Shown here in pieces: positions 53,281 to 61,032 of a stretch of DNA of 64,000 nt. A program made the translations under genes and the position numbers. The notes below the pieces were generated by a model, which saw only the letters and a program-made list of their open reading frames with translations, was not told the DNA's origin and made no database searches. Each line of letters begins with the position of its first letter. The first letter of the stretch is position 1. Source of the stretch: Parahaliea aestuarii (GTDB lineage Bacteria; Pseudomonadota; Gammaproteobacteria; Pseudomonadales; Halieaceae); NCBI RefSeq assembly GCF_008064635.1, contig NZ_VRYZ01000002.1:310001-374000 (forward strand), written 5' to 3'.

Positions 53281-53729
53281 TGCGTCACCTCCGCCAGTTC
53301 GAAACAGGCAATATCCTTGATGTGCCCGCGGGTCTCCTCGGCCCAGCGCACCTTCACCCGCGCGCCGGTGGCGAGTTGGCTCTCGCTCGCGGCACTGACG
53401 CAGTGAATCATTGCCACGTCGGCACCGTCGAGTTTGATCATGGCCCAGGCAAAGGGCTGCTGCAGGGGATGGGCCCGGCGCGGTTCACTGACCCAGCACC
53501 AGCTCACGATTTCGCCCTGCTGCCCGACTTCCACGAAGTCATCCAGGGCGGCGGCGGTGTCGGAGTCGTACTCCATCGGCGGTACGATCACCCGGCCATC
53601 GCTGGCACGCACGCCTTCGATGCGCCGGTCCCGCAGGCCGGTGAGGAAGCGACCCACCACCGGACCGGTGGACCGGGTGTAAGTAAAGCCCAGCTCGAAG
53701 GCTTCGCTGAGCACTTCTGTTGGGGACAT
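53277..53729 (-). CDS. DUF35-like OB-fold protein lacking zinc cysteines
   Basis: 150 residues, first gene of the leftward operon, with GGAGGG 6 bases before the ATG. The domain plan is that of DUF35 (SRFLTGL-type start, then RIEGVRASDGRVIVPPMEYD and an OB-fold with HPLQQPFAWAMIKLDGADVAMIH), but the ribbon region has no CxxC pairs. It probably forms a pair with the zinc-bearing protein. In M. tuberculosis the counterpart Rv3521, about 300 residues as I recall, may hold both in one chain. Confidence 0.82.
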   Translation of the reverse strand: MSPTEVLSEAFELGFTYTRSTGPVVGRFLTGLRDRRIEGVRASDGRVIVPPMEYDSDTAAALDDFVEVGQQGEIVSWCWVSEPRRAHPLQQPFAWAMIKLDGADVAMIHCVSAASESQLATGARVKVRWAEETRGHIKDIACFELAEVTQ

Positions 53730-53932
53730 GGCGACCCTCCGTCGTCTTTGCTGTTAGCGTTATTGAGATCAGTATCAGGCACTGCCCCCAATGCCTCAAT
53801 GGCGGGAAGTTCCAGGTCGGGCTGACATTTCTGATCAGGGTCACCACCGGCGCGGCGCTATTCCCCGCAGCCCCGGCATCTGCTAGCGTCGGCGCATCAA
53901 CGCCTGTACACGGGCGATATACCGGAGCCGAT

Positions 53933-55618
53933 ATGCCCAACTGCAAAACCGCCACGCACAGTCATCCGCTGGGTATCGCGCTCATCGCGCTCTGCCTGCT
54001 GCTGGCCAGCGGCGCAAGCCGCGCCGGCACCGCCGCCATCGCCATGCCCGAACCCCACGCCGCGGAAGCCGCCGCTGCGGTTCTGCAGGAGGGCGGCAAC
54101 GCGGTAGACGCCGCCATCGCCGCCGCCTTTGTGCTGGCCGTCACCTATCCCGAGGCCGGCAATATCGGCGGCGGCGGTTTCATGCTCAGCCTGATGGATG
54201 GCGAGGCAAACTTCCTGGACTTCCGTGAGCGCGCCCCGGCCGCGGCAAGCCGCGATATGTACCTCAACGACGACGGCCGGTTTCGCCAGCAGGATGCGCT
54301 GATCGGCGGCCTGGCCTCTGGCGTGCCCGGCACCGTGGCCGGCCTGGCCGCGGCCCACGAACGCTACGGCAGCCTGCCCTGGAAGCGCCTGCTGCGCCCC
54401 GCCATCGACCTCGCCTACCGCGGTTTCATCGTGCCGGACGATCTCGCCAGCCTGGCCGAGGAAGCCGGGGCCGAGTTTGCGGGGATCACCAATTTCGCCA
54501 GCTACTTCGGCCAGCTGAAAGCCGGCGAACGCTTTCCCCAGGCCGATCTCGCCACGACGCTGATGCGCATCGCCGAGGACCCGGACGATTTCTATCGCGG
54601 CGTCATCGCCAAACAGATCCTGCGCACCATGCAGACCAGCGGCGGACTGATCAGCGCCCGGGACCTGGCGGACTACCGGCCCGTGTGGCGCCAGCCCCTG
54701 CAGCAGCAGTGGCGCGATGTCACCGTGCTCACCGCACCGCCGCCCAGCTCCGGCGGTATCGCCCTGCTGCAACTGCTGCAACTGCGCGACCTGTCCGGGC
54801 AGCACTTCGCCGGGCTGGCCCACAACAGCCCGGCGTACATCCACCTGCTGGCGGAGCTGGAAAAACGCGCCTTTGCCGACCGCGCCGAGTACCTGGGCGA
54901 CCCCGACTTTGTCGAGGTACCCGTTACAGAGCTGCTGGATGAAGACTATCTCGCCAGCCGCGCCGCCGGTGTGCGGCCCAACAGCATGTCCTCCCCCAGC
55001 GCGGTAAAGCCCGGGCTGGAGCCCACCGAAACCACGCATTTTTCAGTGCTCGACGGCAGCGGCAACGCCGTTTCCCTCACCTACACGCTGAACTGGGACT
55101 TCGGCTCCGGCGTGGTGGTGGCCGGTGGCGGCTTCCTGCTGAATAACGAGATGGACGATTTCTCCGCCGCCCCCGGCGTGCCCAATGCTTTTGGCGTCAT
55201 CGGCAACGAGCGCAACGCCATCGCTCCCGGCAAACGCATGCTGTCCTCCATGACCCCCACCATCCTGCTGCGCGGCGGCCAGCCAGCACTGGTGCTGGGC
55301 AGTCCCGGCGGCAGCACCATTTTCACCTCGGTATTCCAGGTGATCCTCAATCTCGAGGACTTCGGCATGCCCCTGCAGGCCGCGGTGGATGCCACCCGCT
55401 TCCACCACCAGTTGCCGGAGGCCACCCTGCTGCGCCACGACCAGCGCGAGATTCCCAGGGCCACCCTGAAGGGACTGAAGGCCCTGGGCTATACCGTGGA
55501 GCCCAACAGCTGGGGTGATCTCGGGGACGTGCAGGCTATTCGCATCGGTGCTGACGGTATCGAGGCGGCCGCCGACAGCCGCGGGCGCGGCGCCGCGCAG
55601 GTGCTGGAGATCGACTGA
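53933..55618 (+). CDS. ggt: Gamma-glutamyltransferase (glutathione hydrolase)
   Basis: 561 residues from ATG 53933 with a ggag site; the open frame upstream is not needed. A signal peptide (LIALCLLLASGASRA) directs it to the periplasm. The proenzyme is cleaved before T367 (ETTHFSVLDG), the catalytic threonine of the small subunit. GNIGGGGFML, DFRERAP and GSPGGSTI motifs are intact. It removes glutamate from glutathione and related compounds. It diverges from the catabolic operon across 203 bases. Confidence 0.94.
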   Translation: MPNCKTATHSHPLGIALIALCLLLASGASRAGTAAIAMPEPHAAEAAAAVLQEGGNAVDAAIAAAFVLAVTYPEAGNIGGGGFMLSLMDGEANFLDFRERAPAAASRDMYLNDDGRFRQQDALIGGLASGVPGTVAGLAAAHERYGSLPWKRLLRPAIDLAYRGFIVPDDLASLAEEAGAEFAGITNFASYFGQLKAGERFPQADLATTLMRIAEDPDDFYRGVIAKQILRTMQTSGGLISARDLADYRPVWRQPLQQQWRDVTVLTAPPPSSGGIALLQLLQLRDLSGQHFAGLAHNSPAYIHLLAELEKRAFADRAEYLGDPDFVEVPVTELLDEDYLASRAAGVRPNSMSSPSAVKPGLEPTETTHFSVLDGSGNAVSLTYTLNWDFGSGVVVAGGGFLLNNEMDDFSAAPGVPNAFGVIGNERNAIAPGKRMLSSMTPTILLRGGQPALVLGSPGGSTIFTSVFQVILNLEDFGMPLQAAVDATRFHHQLPEATLLRHDQREIPRATLKGLKALGYTVEPNSWGDLGDVQAIRIGADGIEAAADSRGRGAAQVLEID

Positions 55619-55757
55619 CCGGCGGCAGGTTCCCATAGCTATACCGGGGCCCGCTGAATCCCCGGCGGTGGCTGATGCGGAAGGAAAAAGCTCTGATAAT
55701 GCCCCCAGCGTCGGGGCTCAGCCCGCGACAATCCAAGCAGATAACAGGAGTAAACAC

Positions 55758-56663
55758 ATGGGACTGGCGAGTATCGGCTATCTGAGAATCCAGGCGAGCG
55801 ACGCCGGCGCCTGGATGGACTTTGGCACCGGGGTCCTGGGCCTGATGGACGCCGGGCGCGAGGACGCCGCCGGCGCCCGCTTCCTGCGCATGGACCGGCA
55901 TCCCTTCCGCTTCATGATTGAACCCGGCGACAGCGACCGCCTGCTGGCCTGCGGCCTGGAATACCGCTGCAAGGACGATTTCGACAGCGTCTGCGCCGAC
56001 CTGGAGAGCGCCGGTTTCAGTGTTACCGCCGGCGACGGCGCCCAGGCGGCACGCCTCTGTGTCAGCGAATTCGCCAGCGTCACCGATCCCGCCGGCAACC
56101 TGCTGGAACTCTACTGGGGCCGCAAGCTGGACTACCAGCCGCTGGTCTCGCCCACCGGCGTGTCCGCCTTTGTCACCGGCGATGAATACACCGGTGACAT
56201 GGGCTTTGGCCACGCGGTGATTCCGGCCCCGGACATCGAAGCCAGTATCGACTTCTACACCGGCCTGATCGGCCTCGCCATCAGCGACGACCTCTACCCG
56301 CCGATGCCCGAGGGCGCGCCCGAAGCCCGCGTGGTGTTCATGCACGCGGACAATCCGCGCCAGCACTCGCTGGCCCTGTACAACCAGCCCAGCCCGCTCG
56401 GCGTGGTACACATGATGGTGGAAGTGAGCACCCTGGATGAGGTGGGCCGGGGGCTGGACCGCGCCAACAAGGGCGGGCACCCGGTGATCGCGAGCCTCGG
56501 CCGCCATGTGAACGACAACATGTGCTCCTTCTATGTGCTGGCACCCGGCGGTATCGCGGTGGAGTACGGCTACGACGGTTTGCTGGTGGACTGGGAGACC
56601 TACACTCCCACCGTCAGCACCGAGGGCGACCTGTGGGGGCACGAGTACAGCTTCCCCGGCTGA
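55758..56663 (+). CDS. HsaC/BphC-like type I extradiol dioxygenase
   Basis: 301 residues from ATG 55758 with caggag before it. Two vicinal-oxygen-chelate modules; the second holds the iron ligands H152 (GFGHAVI), H203 (RQHSLAL) and E269 (IAVEYG), plus H250 in SLGRHVND. The C-terminal LWGHEY ending, VVHMMVEV and LGRHVND recall mycobacterial HsaC (Rv3568c) and TesB, which open the catechol ring of 3,4-DHSA in steroid breakdown. Biphenyl-type catechols are the main alternative. It sits 140 bases behind ggt and may have its own promoter. Confidence 0.88.
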   Translation: MGLASIGYLRIQASDAGAWMDFGTGVLGLMDAGREDAAGARFLRMDRHPFRFMIEPGDSDRLLACGLEYRCKDDFDSVCADLESAGFSVTAGDGAQAARLCVSEFASVTDPAGNLLELYWGRKLDYQPLVSPTGVSAFVTGDEYTGDMGFGHAVIPAPDIEASIDFYTGLIGLAISDDLYPPMPEGAPEARVVFMHADNPRQHSLALYNQPSPLGVVHMMVEVSTLDEVGRGLDRANKGGHPVIASLGRHVNDNMCSFYVLAPGGIAVEYGYDGLLVDWETYTPTVSTEGDLWGHEYSFPG

Positions 56664-56677
56664 CGTCTGCCGCCAGC

Positions 56678-56701
56678 GGCGGAGTCCGGCCGGACTCCGC
56701 C
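56678..56701. terminator. Perfect 24-bp palindrome between convergent genes
   Basis: GGCGGAGTCCGG at 56678-56689 is followed directly by its complement. Position between the stops at 56663 and 56712 suits a transcription stop on both strands, but no T-run follows. Confidence 0.5.
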
Positions 56702-56711
56702 CGCTCTTCGT

Positions 56712-57467
56712 TCAGGGCGTTTTAACTTCCACCTGGACCGGAATCCAGCGACTCTGGATATAGGACAGGGTGCCGCTGCTGCGCATCAGCTGCAGGGCCT
56801 TGTTCAGCTCATCCCGCAGCGCCACATTGCCCTTGTTGACCGCCCAGGCCAGCATTTCCTCCGTGAGGGGAGAATAAGTGCTGATCAGGTCTTCATTCTC
56901 GGCGCTGTTTGCCAGCTGCCAGCTGGTGGGCGCATCGTGGATGTAGAGGTCAATGCGGTCGGCCCGCAGCGCGCTGAAGGCCTGCTCCGGGTCGGCGAAA
57001 AAACTGACTTCGGCATCCGGCAGCTCCCGCGCGGCGAAGGCCGCACCGGTGGTCTCTGGCTCCACTCCTACACGCACGCCCTCGCGAAACACCGCCCAGG
57101 GCTGGGCGAAACGGGCGATCTTGTCGCGGTGCATGATGGCCATCTGCCCCACCTGCATATAGGGCTCGGTGAACTCCACTTTGCCGCTGCGCCCGGCGGT
57201 GACGCTGAGGCCGGACATCAGCACATCGACTTCGCCGGCCTGCAGGGCGGGGATCAACTGCTCGAAGGCCATCGGCACCAGTTTCACTTCACGGCCCAGG
57301 ATTTTGCCGACGGCAGTGGCGTTGTCGGCCTCGATGCCGACCACCCGGCCCTCTTCGCGATAGGCCAGCGGCGGATAGTCGGGGGACATCCCCACCCGCA
57401 GTGCCTGGGCGTAAACCGGCGCGGCGCACAGCAGGCACAGTGCGACAAATGTTGTTAGTGTTTTCAT
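56712..57467 (-). CDS. Periplasmic amino-acid-type solute-binding protein
   Basis: 251 residues from ATG 57467; the frame runs far upstream but that part is antisense to other genes. Signal peptide MKTLTTFVALCLLCAAPVYAQA, then LRVGMSPDYPPLAYREEGRVVGIEADNA, the SBP_bac_3 start. Arg in TAGRSGKVEFTEPY and D in DLYIHDAP match amino-acid-binding proteins. No permease or ATPase gene is adjacent, so it may serve a distant ABC system or a sensor. It follows the MFS gene by 89 bases. Confidence 0.92.
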   Translation of the reverse strand: MKTLTTFVALCLLCAAPVYAQALRVGMSPDYPPLAYREEGRVVGIEADNATAVGKILGREVKLVPMAFEQLIPALQAGEVDVLMSGLSVTAGRSGKVEFTEPYMQVGQMAIMHRDKIARFAQPWAVFREGVRVGVEPETTGAAFAARELPDAEVSFFADPEQAFSALRADRIDLYIHDAPTSWQLANSAENEDLISTYSPLTEEMLAWAVNKGNVALRDELNKALQLMRSSGTLSYIQSRWIPVQVEVKTP

Positions 57468-57556
57468 GACACGACCCGATAACAGAATGCCCAGCATGGT
57501 AGGTGACTTGCCCGGGGCTCGCAATCGACGCCGCTCAATGCACCTTTCGACACGCA

Positions 57557-58888
57557 TCAATTCACTGGCCGCAGGCGCCAGGCGCTGGCCACAGCGGCAG
57601 CCGCCAGCAGTGACAGCAGCAACAGAACCATCGCCGTACCCCAGGTCGCGTCCACCCAGCCGAGCAGGCCGCCGCTCAACAGCAGCAGGCCGATCACCGT
57701 GTTGCTGACCGCGGTGTAGCTGGCGCGATTGTCGCTGCCCGCCATGTCTACCAGGTAGGTCTTGCGGCCGATACGCGCGCCCTGGTGTGCCACTGCCGCC
57801 ACAAACAACAACAGCCCCGCCAGTGGCGGGTAACCCAGCCATGGTGCGTGCACGGCATTGAGCATGAGGGTGGCCAGCATCAGCACCAGCGACAGGCCCG
57901 CCGCCGCGGCCATCACCTTTTCCGAGGCGCTGTCGGACCAGCGCCCCCACAGGTGGCCGGACAGCAAGCCGGCCAGCCCCTCGGCCAGCAACAGCGCGGC
58001 GAAGCCGAGACCGCCCTCGCGACTGTTCTGCTGGATCATGACTACCAGGTAGGGAATGGCAAAGGCCGTACTCACCAGCAGTGCCCGGGCGATCACGAAG
58101 TGACGCAGGTCGGCATCGCTGCGCAGCAGGCCCACGCTGCGGATGGCCTCGGTAAAGGCATTGCCGCCGCCCTCGGTGGCTCCCGCCACTTCCGGTACCC
58201 CGGCATATACGGCCGCCGCCAACATCCACAGTACGGCGCAACCCGCCAGCAGGGCCGCGAAGAACCAGCGATTGCCACCCGCCGGCTCGCCGCCGGCCAA
58301 CAGCGGCACCAGCAGCAGTGCACCCGCCACCGCCAGGGTGATGGCTCCGGAAGCCGAGGCCGCCAGTCCGCCGAGTCGGCCGCGGCGACTTTTGGACACG
58401 GTTTTGCCGAGCACATCCTTGGCCGCCACCGAGCACACGCCGCGGCTGAGACTGAACAGGGCGAGCAGGCCGATGACTGCGAGCCCCAGGGCGTTGCCCT
58501 GCAGTGTCAAAACGGCCACCACCATCAGCGCCAGGCACAGGCCCTGGCCGATACTGCCTCCCACCCAGAAGAATTTTCGCAGGGGGTGAACCCTCATTGC
58601 CTGGGCGACGAACAGCTGGGGCAACAGGGAGAGGGATTCCCGCAGGGGCACCAGCATGGCGATATACACCGCGGGCGCACCGAGGGACGACAGCATCCAG
58701 GCCAGCACCAGGCGCGAGCTGGTAAGGGCGTCGCCGATCTTGGTCAGGATCTGCGACAGCAACTGCAGGGTGAAGGCCAGCGGCTGGTCGTTGCAGGCCT
58801 CCTCGGGAATATCGCGACAAACCCGGGCGTCCTCGTCCTCCGCCATGGCGCTGTAGATGCGCTCGCTCAGCTGCTGCCTGTCCGCCAC
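57557..58888 (-). CDS. MFS-type transporter
   Basis: 443 residues from a GTG at 58888 with ggggg before it; ATG 58846 (429 residues) is the alternative. About 11-12 hydrophobic segments and loops with charged residues (LWGRWSDSASEKV, which resembles the MFS motif between helices 2-3/8-9) are visible. An N-terminal cytoplasmic segment of about 35 residues is unusual. Substrate unknown. The divergent sulfotransferase start is 129 bases away. Confidence 0.85.
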   Translation of the reverse strand: MADRQQLSERIYSAMAEDEDARVCRDIPEEACNDQPLAFTLQLLSQILTKIGDALTSSRLVLAWMLSSLGAPAVYIAMLVPLRESLSLLPQLFVAQAMRVHPLRKFFWVGGSIGQGLCLALMVVAVLTLQGNALGLAVIGLLALFSLSRGVCSVAAKDVLGKTVSKSRRGRLGGLAASASGAITLAVAGALLLVPLLAGGEPAGGNRWFFAALLAGCAVLWMLAAAVYAGVPEVAGATEGGGNAFTEAIRSVGLLRSDADLRHFVIARALLVSTAFAIPYLVVMIQQNSREGGLGFAALLLAEGLAGLLSGHLWGRWSDSASEKVMAAAAGLSLVLMLATLMLNAVHAPWLGYPPLAGLLLFVAAVAHQGARIGRKTYLVDMAGSDNRASYTAVSNTVIGLLLLSGGLLGWVDATWGTAMVLLLLSLLAAAAVASAWRLRPVN

Positions 58889-59017
58889 TGGTTCGCCCCC
58901 TGTCCGGTGAAACGGCAAATTCTGCCGGCATTGCTGTGCGCGCCGCAAGCCGCGGATGACGCTGCACCACAACGGCTGGCATAATCCGGGCCTTTGCCGC
59001 AGCGCGAAGGCCGCACC

Positions 59018-60613
59018 ATGAACCAAAGCCCCCCACCCCAGGCCTGGATGCAGGAGAGTCTGCGCGAGGGTTACAGCGCCCTGTCCCGCGGTGATCACCA
59101 GGGCGCCATCAACGGTGCCCGCCGGGTACTGACCGCCAAGCCCGATCTGCCGGAGGGGCATTTCCTGGTCGGCCTGGTGGCCCAGGACCGCAGCGACCTG
59201 GCCACCGCGGTGCAGGCTTTTGGCTCGGTCACCAAGCTGGCGCCGGCGCACAGCGCCGCCTGGGCCCAGCTGGCGCGCCTGTTCATGCGCATGGGACACA
59301 TCAACCGCGCCGACGAGGCGCTGGCCCAGGCCGTCGCCCACCAGGACGGCAACCCCGCAGTGCAGGACGCGATCGCCACGGTGTACAGCCTGCTGGGGGA
59401 CCAGCAGGCCGCTTCCGAATGGCTGGAGCGGGCGCTGGCACAGCAGCCGCAGCACCTGGGCTTCCTGATCAATCGCGCCAACAACCGCATGTTCCTCGGC
59501 GACTTCGACGGCGCCGAGGACAGCCTGCACAAGGCGCTGGCGGTCAATCCGGACAACGCCAACGCGCACTGGCTGCTGTCCAACCTGCGCCGCGCCGGCG
59601 ACCGCTCCCACATCGACCGGCTGCAACAACTGCTGGCGGTCGAGCGCCCTCCCCGCGACCAGGCCTATCTCAACTACGGCCTGGGCAAGGAGCTGGAGGA
59701 CCTCGGCGACTGGGAGGAGGCCTTCGCCGCCTTTGCCGCCGGCGCCGCCGCCCGTCGCAGCGTGCTGGCCTACGACGAAGCCGCGGAAGTCGCCATGTTC
59801 GAGGCGCTGCAACAACAGCTGGACCGCGACTGGCTGGACAGCCGGCCCCCGGGCTGCCCCGACCCCTCGCCCATTTTCATCATCGGCCAGCCGCGCACCG
59901 GCACCACACTGGTGGAGCGCATCATCACCAGCCACTCGCAGGTGCACTCCGCCGGCGAGTTGCGCCAGTTCGACAGCGCCATCCGGCGACTGGTGAATTA
60001 CCGGGGTCGTGCCCGCCACTCGGCGCAACTGGTGCAGCAGGCCAGCGAGATCGACGTACAGCGCCTGGGCGAGGCCTACCTCAGCACCAGCCGCCAGCTG
60101 CGCGGCACCCTGCCGCGTTTTGTCGACAAGCTGCCCACCAACTACCGCTACCTGCCGCTGATCCTCGCCGCCCTGCCCAACGCGAAAGTCATTCACCTGC
60201 AGCGGGATCCGATGGACGCCTGTTTCGCCAGCTTCAAGCAACTGTTCGCCGACGCCTACCCCCACTCTTACGAGCAGCGGGAAATGGGCCGGCACCACGC
60301 CCGTTACTTCCGCCTGATGCAGTGCTGGCGCGAACGCTTCGGCGATCGCTTCCTCGACCTGCCCTACGAAACGGTGGCCGCGGACCCGGACACTCACGCC
60401 CGCCGCCTGATCGATTTTCTGGAGCTGCCCTGGGAGGACGCCTGCCTGGACTTCCACCGCCAGAGCGGCGCCGTCACCACCGCCAGCGCGGTGCAGGTCC
60501 GCGAAGCGGCACACACCCGCTCGGTAGGTCGCTGGCGCCGCTACGAAAGCCAGCTGGCGCCGCTGCGGGAAACGCTGGAGGCGGAGGGGATTCCGCTGCA
60601 ACTGCCGCGCTGA
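59018..60613 (+). CDS. TPR-domain sulfotransferase
   Basis: 531 residues from ATG 59018 (cgaagg before it). The N-terminal half (about 15-250) carries TPR-type repeats (ALSRGDHQGAINGARRVL, AAWAQLARLFMRMGHINRADEAL, AEDSLHKALAVNPDNANAHWLL). The C-terminal half is a PAPS sulfotransferase with the 5' phosphosulfate loop GQPRTGTTLVE at 290-300 and the 3' site PNAKVIHLQRDPMDACFASF. This fusion is frequent in Cellvibrionales-like bacteria; the acceptor is unknown. Confidence 0.92.
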   Translation: MNQSPPPQAWMQESLREGYSALSRGDHQGAINGARRVLTAKPDLPEGHFLVGLVAQDRSDLATAVQAFGSVTKLAPAHSAAWAQLARLFMRMGHINRADEALAQAVAHQDGNPAVQDAIATVYSLLGDQQAASEWLERALAQQPQHLGFLINRANNRMFLGDFDGAEDSLHKALAVNPDNANAHWLLSNLRRAGDRSHIDRLQQLLAVERPPRDQAYLNYGLGKELEDLGDWEEAFAAFAAGAAARRSVLAYDEAAEVAMFEALQQQLDRDWLDSRPPGCPDPSPIFIIGQPRTGTTLVERIITSHSQVHSAGELRQFDSAIRRLVNYRGRARHSAQLVQQASEIDVQRLGEAYLSTSRQLRGTLPRFVDKLPTNYRYLPLILAALPNAKVIHLQRDPMDACFASFKQLFADAYPHSYEQREMGRHHARYFRLMQCWRERFGDRFLDLPYETVAADPDTHARRLIDFLELPWEDACLDFHRQSGAVTTASAVQVREAAHTRSVGRWRRYESQLAPLRETLEAEGIPLQLPR

Positions 60614-60759
60614 AGCGTGCCGGCAGGCCTTTTTTGCGGTTTTCGCTGATTTGCGGTAATGCCAGCGTCCACCGATTGGCGCAACGAATCCGCGCTCACA
60701 GTACCCGTTGAGCGCCGACGCGACCTATTTTGTACCAACGGCATGATAAGCATCCCCAT

Positions 60760-60777
60760 CTACCCCCAAGGGGGTAG
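60760..60777. promoter_or_regulatory. Palindrome CTACCCCC-AA-GGGGGTAG
   Basis: Perfect 8-bp arms with a 2-base centre, followed by acctttttaa. It could be a regulator operator in the leader of receptor 5 or a short terminator hairpin of the sulfotransferase gene. Confidence 0.45.
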
Positions 60778-60908
60778 ACCTTTTTAATGGCGGCGTATTG
60801 AATTGCCCCGGCCGATTTCGTAGCCTGAATTTGCCTTTGCCGACACAGTAAAAATCAGGTGCCGGACTGTTATAGACAGTCTGAGCGCCAAATAGAAAGC
60901 CCTGTGTC

Positions 60909-60952
60909 GGCCACCGAAATGACCATAAATTCTCTAAGAGTTTCGGGTGGCC
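60909..60952. promoter_or_regulatory. Long-arm hairpin upstream of receptor 5
   Basis: GGCCACCGAAA (60909-60919) pairs with TTTCGGGTGGCC (60941-60952) except for one bulged base, leaving a 21-base AT-rich loop. It lies about 80 bases before the ATG, in the probable 5' untranslated region. Confidence 0.45.
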
Positions 60953-61032
60953 CTATGACGCCCGCAAGCTGATTATTTCGTCCGGCCCAATCGCCGGGCG
61001 GTAAGCATACTTGGATAACCCCAGGGGGAGTC

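Larger units (their letters stand above)
60614..61032. other. 419-bp leader region of receptor 5
   Basis: No gene. A weak hairpin with T6 (about 60618-60636) may terminate the sulfotransferase gene. Further on are a perfect palindrome at 60760 and a long hairpin at 60909-60952, before gggggag and the ATG at 61033. The length and structure suggest regulation of the receptor. Confidence 0.5.

Noticed and set aside
57468-59036. Upstream extension of the solute-binding protein frame to 774 codons
   Set aside because: The signal peptide begins at 57467 and the extension is out of frame with, and on the same strand as, the MFS gene; its residues look like a GC-rich shadow.
58889-60601. Upstream extension of the MFS frame to 1014 codons
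   Set aside because: It is antisense to the TPR-sulfotransferase, which has clear motifs; the extension has no membrane or known domain features.
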